Positions 9,301-18,300 of a DNA stretch of 64,000 nucleotides are shown piece after piece (the first letter of the stretch is position 1; each line of letters begins with the position of its first letter). This DNA comes from a virus. The position numbers and the translations under genes are program-made. The DNA is taken from IMG/VR virus record IMGVR_UViG_3300021091_005099, positions 1 through 64,000 of that record. One strand, 5' to 3'. Under the pieces are notes generated by a model, which was not told the origin of the DNA, made no database searches, and was given only the letters and a program-made list of their open reading frames with translations.

Positions 9301-12300
9301 CACTGTGGGCAGCTTCGTGCCTCCCACACCAACCAAATTGGGAATTTATCCAAAATTCAAACCTGAAAAAATCATAGACAATACCTATAGAACATCCGTG
9401 AACGTGATTGTGGGGCATGACGGCAGCAGAACTATTGCCTTTGGTGATTATCGAGACGATCTTTTACTAGAGCTGGAAAAAAGAATTTACAACAATTGCA
9501 AAACTTCATTCAACACAGATTTATTGTCCGAAGATGATGTGAGACCAGGGGTGTTTAGAACCACAGAATACAACAACAGCGAAATTGACAAAATATTGAG
9601 CTTAGATTTTTATGCTTGGGCAGGACAAAATGGCATAGAATATCAAAACAATTTACACTACGACGAAAACGATTTTTTCACTTTTAATTACAGCAAAAAT
9701 AAAAATATTAAAAACGGAGAGAAGTTACCTGGATACTGGAGAGGCATATACAAATATTTCTATGACACGGATAGACCACACACACATCCTTGGGAAATGT
9801 TGGGCCACAGTGAAAGACCTTCCTGGTGGGTAGGCACATATGGACCGGCACCTTATACTTCGGGCAATGAATTATTGTGGAATGATCTGGCAGCAGGCTA
9901 TGACACAGGATTGAAGAAAACTGTCGAAAAATACAAGAGATCTGGGCTGTCTGGCTATATCCCAGTGGATGCCAATGGTAATTTAAAATCGCCTGTCGCC
10001 ATTGGCTTGATAGATCAATATCAAAATCTTGGAATAAAAGAACGTTGGAAGTTCGGAGATCAAGGACCTAGCGAAACGGCATGGCGCAGAAGCAGCCAAT
10101 ATCCTTTCAGCGTGATGAAGTTATTGGCACTCACCAAACCAGCCAAATTCTTTGGATATTTCTTAGACAATAGTAGATTAGGAAAAAATGTGGCAGGAAA
10201 TTATGTCAATACCAAGACACAAGTAGCACCCACGCTGGCATCTTCCACATACTATTTGGATACCACGGGCGGATCCACGCCAAGTATCACAGCTGGGTAT
10301 CAGCCGTTCATTGTCAACTATTTGATCAAATGCGGGCTAGATCCTGCCGCTTTCTTTTACGACAAAATGAAAAATCTTAATGTGCAATTGGCATACAAAT
10401 TGGGAGGATTCACAGATAAACAAAATTTGAAAATTTTGACGGACAGCGTGAGCCCAGGCTCCACTTCCGGATCCCAATTCATTCCAGACGAAAACTACAA
10501 AGTTGCATTTAGGGTCAGTAACCCTGTAAGGGATTACGATTATTCTGGGGTGTTGGTGGAATTGAATTCAAATGTTACCAGCGATGGCAGCACTCTTGAA
10601 GGAGGATACAAGATCATTGGATACAACAATATAAAACCTTATTTCAGGATTCTTAAACCCGTAGAGAATAACAATTTACACTCGATCTCCATTGGCAACA
10701 GCAGTGCAATCATCTACAATGATTACAGTGAGAACGAGACTGTTGTTCCTTATGGCACTGTATTCAATACCACGCAACAGGTGATCAATTTCTTGGTAGG
10801 CTATGGAAAATATCTAGAATCTCAAGGATTTGTCTTTGATAACTTCAGCAATGAAATAGGAGAGATAAACAACTGGGAAACTTCGGCCAAGGAATTCCTT
10901 TACTGGACCAGGCAAAGTTGGGCGGCAGGTTCGGCCATAACATTGAGCCCGGGAGCTGCGGGATTCGTGCTTAAGACCAGCAACAGTGTGATCAGCAAAT
11001 TTCAAAATACATTGGGGCAATACTCTGTGTTGGATTCTGGCGGCCGCGCGATAGGAACTCAATATATTTCAACCAAACGCATCGGCAATAAATTTTCTAT
11101 TTCTATGAAAAATACGGAAGAGGGCATCTATAACATTTCAATGTGTGCCGTGCAGAAAGAACAGATTCTACTTTTTGACAACATCACGGTGTTCTCCGAC
11201 ATCATATTTGAACTGGTTACAGGATTCCGCCAGCAGAGATTGAAACTAGTGGGATGGAAAACCGCTGACTGGAACGGGGATTATTATTCTCCAGGATTTG
11301 TATTTGATGAAGCCAAGGTGGACAGATGGGTGGCAAACAGGGATTACCAAATAGGAAACACAGTTGAGTATCTCAATGGATTCTATACAGCCAAACAGAA
11401 CCACAATTCTGGCCTGAAATTTGAGTTTGAGAGATGGACTAAAAAAAAAGCCAAACCATCTGCCCAACTGATACCTAACTTTGATTATAAAATTTCTCAG
11501 TTCAATGATTTCTATAATTTGGAAACCAACAACTTTGACGAGACCCAACAGAAATTGGCACAGCATTTGACAGGATATCAATCTCGGCCCTATCTGGAAA
11601 ACCTCTTCTTGAACGATGTTTCTCAATATAAATTCTATCAAGGATTCATCAGGGAGAAGGGCACGCTGAACGCTATAGACAGATTGGTCAAGGCCAAATT
11701 TTATGGAGAGGACATCAATATAAATGCTTATTCGGAATGGATGATAAAGGTTGGAGAATTTGGAAATCTAGACGGCAGCAAATCGATACAATTGATACTG
11801 CCCGATAATAATTTCACCAGCAACGCTCAAAGCATTGAATTGTTGAATGATGATAATGACGCAGAAGATTACGCGAGATCACTTTCCATAATCAGTGATA
11901 ATTTTTACTCCAAGCCATTGGAGTACTCAGCTTCCAACACATTTTCTAAATATGATTATTCCCAGCAGGGATATGACAGAGATTTTGTGCAAAAATACAA
12001 AACTGCAGGCTATGTGAGAATCACAGATGCGCAACACACCGCGTTCAACGTATCAGATATATTGAATCTAGATGTCAACAGGATCAACAACAAGGACCTA
12101 ATATGGATAGCAAAAAAATCCAACAATGATTGGGACGTGCAGAGGATCACTTACACGGGACTAAACCTTATCACAATAAAACCAGTCAACAACAATACAC
12201 AAGTAATTTTGGGATTCAACGGGGTGCACAAGTTGACAGCCGACCAATACATAGCCATAAACAACAGCCAGTTCCCTAATATGAATAAGGTGTATCAGGT

Positions 12301-15300
12301 GAGACTAATTGTAGATGCCACTTCTGTCTTGGTGGATTTCGCCAATGCCACCACAATCAGCGGATCTTTCACAGTCAGGGACGAATCCACGGTGGCAACA
12401 TATGGAAACCTGTATCGTTTCATCAGTGTGAGATTGGCCTCGCTTGACACAGTCAATGAGGTGTTGCCATACGATGAATACAAAATCGCGGACACTGTAA
12501 ATGAAAAGCCCGGAGATAAAATTTTTGTGGACAATGTGGGATCTCAGTGGAAAATTTATGAAAAAGTGGATCCTTATGTGATCAAAAGAATAGCGTCTTC
12601 TGATGTTGCAGACAATCAGGAGTTTGGTTATAAAACAGTTGCCAGGTCCGATGGGAAATTTATCGCAATATCTGCGCCCGGCGATAGGGGAGGAACATCT
12701 CAAGGGTTCGTGAATTTCTTCAGCAGACTTGACAATCAGGCAGGATCGGTGTTCACACTTATAAACAGTCGCACAATGAGCGACAGCACCACCGGTACCG
12801 GTAGGCTGGGTGAGAGTTTGAGCATCAGCACCGATGAAAATTTTATAGTGGCGGGGGCTCCGTATGCCAATATTTTAGCATCAGATGGCAGCACAAGACG
12901 CAACAACAGCGGGTTAATAAAATTATTCATTTGGAATCCTATAACAAAAGCATACGATGAATTCACAACCATAACCCCAGCAGATGACGGCACAGAAAAT
13001 ATAAATTTTGGTTGGTCGCATGCACTGGCGGAACCCACCGCGGACAGCGATGCCAGTGTGAGACAGAAATATCTTTTGGTCGGAGCTCCCGGATATGCCA
13101 GCGACACAGGAATAGTTTATCTATACACTTATACCCCCGTGGAAGACAGCACATTTGCCGCATGGACGCAGGACAACAGTGTGGTCAGCAGCCAGGCAGA
13201 CACAAATAAAAGATTTGGCCATAGGATGGCCATCAACGACAACGGTGACATACTTGCGGTGTCTTCAGTGAGCCCAGATGATGCTGGCATGGTGGAGATC
13301 TTCGTAAGGAATAGTCCGGACAGTGTTGACAGCACCACGTTAGGATTCACTCATGTGCAGACCTTCAAGGGGACGTCGTCTCAAGATAGCACACTCAACA
13401 CAGCGTTTGGAGAGAGTCTGTCCATGAGCAAAGATGGAAGGACATTAGTGATCTCCGCTCCGGGTAAAGATAATTCATCACAAGCGGATGCTGGCGCAGT
13501 ATATGTTTACAAATGGAACATGGACGGTTCAACCAACACTTACACATTACACCAAACGATACAGTCCCCAGAAACTGCCACCAACATGCGGTTCGGTTCC
13601 ACAGTACACATCAATCATAATGCTGACAGATTGGTCATAGGAGCAGAAAAATTTGCAAACAGTCGCACACAAAAATTTGACAGTGGATCGACCACATTTG
13701 ATTTACAAGACACTAACATAGTGGATGTCAACATAGGATCTGGAGGAGTTTTCACTGCAACCAAATACAACAGCAATTTTATATTGGATGGCAAATTGAT
13801 CACGGATAATGTGTCGGCCAATGACGATTTTGGTAGAGCTGTGTGGGTGATCGATAACACCGTATTTGTGGGAGCGCCTGGAGATGATTCGAAATATTCA
13901 AACGATTCTACTAGCGTAAATGATGGCATGGTAGCTGTTTTTGACTTGCAAAAGCAGGGATCATACAGCTGGAAAGTGTTACAACAAGAAGAGTCTTTGA
14001 TCGATGACAGATTGATAGATTCAGCTTTCGTATTTGATCGAGCAGCACAAAAAATTAAATCTTACATAGATTATTTTGATCCGATCAAGGGCAGGATACT
14101 GGGCATTGCGGATAGAGAGATCAATTACAAGACCGAATGGGATCCAGCAGTTTACAACATAGGCACAAATAGTGTCACGGTGAAACCAGACATGAGTTGG
14201 GCCGAAGAGCACGTGGGAGAAGTTTGGTGGGATCTCAGCAAGGCCCGATGGATATGGTATGAACAGGGCAACCAGGAATACAGAACTAAAAATTGGGGCA
14301 AACTCTTTCCTGGCAGCACGATTGATTTGTATGAATGGGTAGAGTCCACTCTATTGCCATCCGCGTGGAGTCAGCAGGCTGATAGCGCACTGGGATTAAG
14401 TCGAAAGATATCGGGGCAGCCTTTGTACCCAGACGACACGGTGCTGACTGTGAGACAAAAATATGATTCTCGTTTGGATGGTTTTATCAATTACTATTAT
14501 TACTGGGTCAAAAATAGTGTTTACCTGCCTGACAGTGCCAAGAGTGTGGTCACCAGGGTGAACACCACGGGTTACATTTCCAATATCATAACCAATCCCA
14601 AAGGGTCAGGCATCAGGCATTTTGCGGTGTCAGATCAAAACAAATTGATTGCATTCAATATGAAAAATGACATCACCACCGACAACACTGTGTTGAACAT
14701 CACTTATAAAGATACGGTGGAAGAAGGTGATGCGCATTATGTTTGGAAATTGATTAAAGAAGGTGATAAGGACGATGCGCCCAATGCACAGATTGAGAGA
14801 AAATGGTGGGATAGCTTGATCGGTTCTGACGAATCAGGCAACGAAGTGCCAGATATCTCGTTGTCTATAAATCAAAGATACGGCAACAAAATCAGACCAA
14901 GACAGAGCTGGTATGTGGATCGATTTGATGCGCTGAAAGAGATTATTGATTATACAAATTCAATATTGGCAAAGAATCAAATGGCCAACAACATAAGATA
15001 CAAAAATCTTAATTCATCAGAGCCTGAACCAACTGCCATATCAGGTGAGTGGGATAGCACTGTGGACACCTATGACGATTTGACCTATATTGATACCAGA
15101 GACATCAGCGGCACCACCAACGTGCTGGTCAAAAATGATCAAAAATTTAGCAAAGGTTTTTGGGCCATCTATAATTGGAACGGTGCCGAATGGATAAGAA
15201 CCAAGTTACAAACATTCAAAACCAGTGCTTATTATTCCGTGATTGATTGGTATGATGTTTCATTTGATGCAAATGCTGCAATAGAGAAACAGCTGAATTT

Positions 15301-18300
15301 TCAGTATGAATTGGATGGATTGACATTAGGGAATGGCAAGTATGTAAAGATTTTAACAGCCGATACAGGAGGTTGGAAGATATTCGAGAGCACATCAGAC
15401 GGTTTCAAAAATATCGCCACGCAAAATGGCACCATTGAATTAAAAACTTCTCTGTATGACTATACTATCGACAACAGGGGATTTGACGGGGAGGACGCCT
15501 TTGACATCAATTTCTTTGACACAGAACCAAAGATAGAACTGAGAAAAATTCTCACAGCCCTGAGAGATGATCTATTGATAGGGGACCTTAAAATAGAATA
15601 CAACAACATTTTCTTTATCGGGCTAAGAAAAGTACTAGAGCAACAGAAATATGTTGATTGGCTATCAAAAACGTCATTCATCAATGTATCCAATATTTTA
15701 AGAGAGCTAGATCAAAGAAAAAGCTATAGGGTCAACACGGAAAATTATGTGGAAGAATACATCAATGAGGTCAAACCATACCATACCAAAATCAGAGAAT
15801 ATAGATTGGGCTACACCGGGCTTGACATTGAGGATGGGATATATTCAGATTTTGATTTGCCCGCTTTCTATGACGGAGATGAGATTAGAAATGTGGACAT
15901 AGTGAACGACATAGCTGTGCTCAGCACATACCCTTATCGTTTTTGGAGGGACAATTATAAAAAATATGTGGATAGTATCACAGTGATGTATGGTGGCAGC
16001 GGATATTTGACTCCGCCCACAGTGACATTGGTAGGGGGAACCACGAAGACGGTCGGACCATTCACGGTGTTGGGAACCAGCACCCAGGGTGCTTCTTCGG
16101 GCCAATTTGGATATTTTTATCCTCTGTACACTGCGCAAGTTGATGCAAATATTGCTGATTCCCAGGCCGGGGGAACTGGAACTAGTCACCTATTAAAATT
16201 CAGTGAATTTTCGAGTATTGATTTCTATATGCCGAACACAGGGCAAAATGTTGCCAAGGTGGATAGACCCGCGGGATATGAAGTTTACACATTGAGCGAT
16301 GTGACACAGGCCACAGCTAGAGCAGTGATCAGCGGAGGCGCTGTGTCTAGAATTGTGGTATTGACGAATGGAAAAAATTACACTTCAACACCTAGAGTGA
16401 TCATTACAGGTGGAGGATTGAACGGCAACACTCCGTTAGATTCCGCCAGGGCCTATGCAAATCTTAGAAATGATCTAGTAAGGGATATCAGCACCACAAT
16501 CAAATTTGACCGTGTTCAATCTACGGCCACAATACTGCCATGGGCCAGCAACAAGACTTATGCTTTTAATGATCTTATTAGATATGATAATAAACTTTAT
16601 AAAGTTATTACAACGTACACCAGCACAGAAGATTTTGACGAAGGATTGTCAAAGCTCTTGGCACTAAGGGGAGACGAGCCATACATCACAGCGGCAGAAA
16701 GAACGCTAGGATTGTATGCTCCTACAGCGGGCATGCCGGGCAATGAGCTTTCCCAGTTGATGACTGGAGTAGATTATGGTGGCGTCATGGTGACAGGATT
16801 GGCCTTTGATGATGGACAGGGTTGGGACAGATCTCCATGGTATAACTTGCCATGGGATGGATTTGGTCTGAGCAGAGTAAAAGTATTCTATGGTGATGGC
16901 ACCACTATCAACTTTTCTTTTGATTTTGCTCCATTGCCAACTGACGTGTACACAGTTTATTTCACCGACATCAGCGATTCCTCGGCCCAATACCCTGTCG
17001 CCATGTCTAACGTTAACAGAGTGAGACAGAGAACTCAGGTTCTGAGGGGGGATGGCACCACCAAAACATTCACCATCTTGGGAGATGATGGTAATCCAGC
17101 TCCTGCGAACACGGTCATCGAATTGATACCCTTTGATGACGACGGAGTGTTGACACCTACCGATGACAAAACGCTGGATTCCTTGATCAGCGGTGGACTG
17201 TTCAAATCAGCGCTGGGAGTATCGCCCACAGATATACTTGTGGAAGGTGACGCTTTCATCACACCGGAAACCAGCTACGCCCCAGAAGAAAATCTACCCG
17301 GCAGCATATTTGACTCTGTGGATATCCGAGTCTACACAGCGCCCACCTCGGGAGTGCCGTTCATCATAGTGAAAAACTACATAGGGGACGGATCAGTCAC
17401 TGTGTTCCCAATCGGGCAACTGGCGGGCACACAGGCATCTGTGGTTGTTTCACTTGATGGCGCAACACAGACTTTGAACTCAGAATACACGGTAGACACA
17501 CAAAACAAAACAGTGACATTTGCAGCGGCACCGTCGGCAGGCAGTAAAATTTCAATTAAAAGTTTTGCCATATCTGGCAGCAACTATATGGTCCTAGACA
17601 CATTTGTGGGTGACGGTTCCACGCATTCATTCATTACCAAGAGCAGAGAAACCTATCAATTAGACAGCTCACTCAGCCAATTGTTTGTCACAGTGGATGG
17701 TGTGCCCACAACAGATTACAGCTACACGGTGAGTGGCAGGAACATCACCGTGCATCTACACACGGGGGATGGATCTACCGCCAATCCTCCAGCAGCTGGG
17801 ACCAGCGTGCAGATAGCATCGTTCAATCAGCCACCAGGCAGCGGCAGGGCCTATGCTGAAATAAGGTCACAAGAGATAGTGTATGATGGCAGCACTAGTG
17901 ATTACACATTGTCATATCCTCCGGGATCAATAGGTCCTTTTTCAAGTTTGACTTTGTTAGAACATAATGGAAAAGTGCTGAGAGGACCCGACAACACTTA
18001 TTATTTGGGTGATGGAAGCAGCAATACTTTTTCATTCGCTGGCTATGCAGGATCTACTCAAGACGACAGTACCTCTGGATACGTGGACGTAAAATTTGGG
18101 GAGCAAACTGGCATTCTAAATACACCTATATCAATAGATTCATGGCCTGTTCATCCAGCAGCAGAATATAATGGTGTTTGGTACCTGGCGGTCACGCGAG
18201 AGGAAGTGTCAGGAGAATTGGCCACCGCCAAGTACTCTTTAGTGCATAATAATACACAGGCCTTTGTGAGCATGTCATCAATCACCAAAACAGGAATAGC

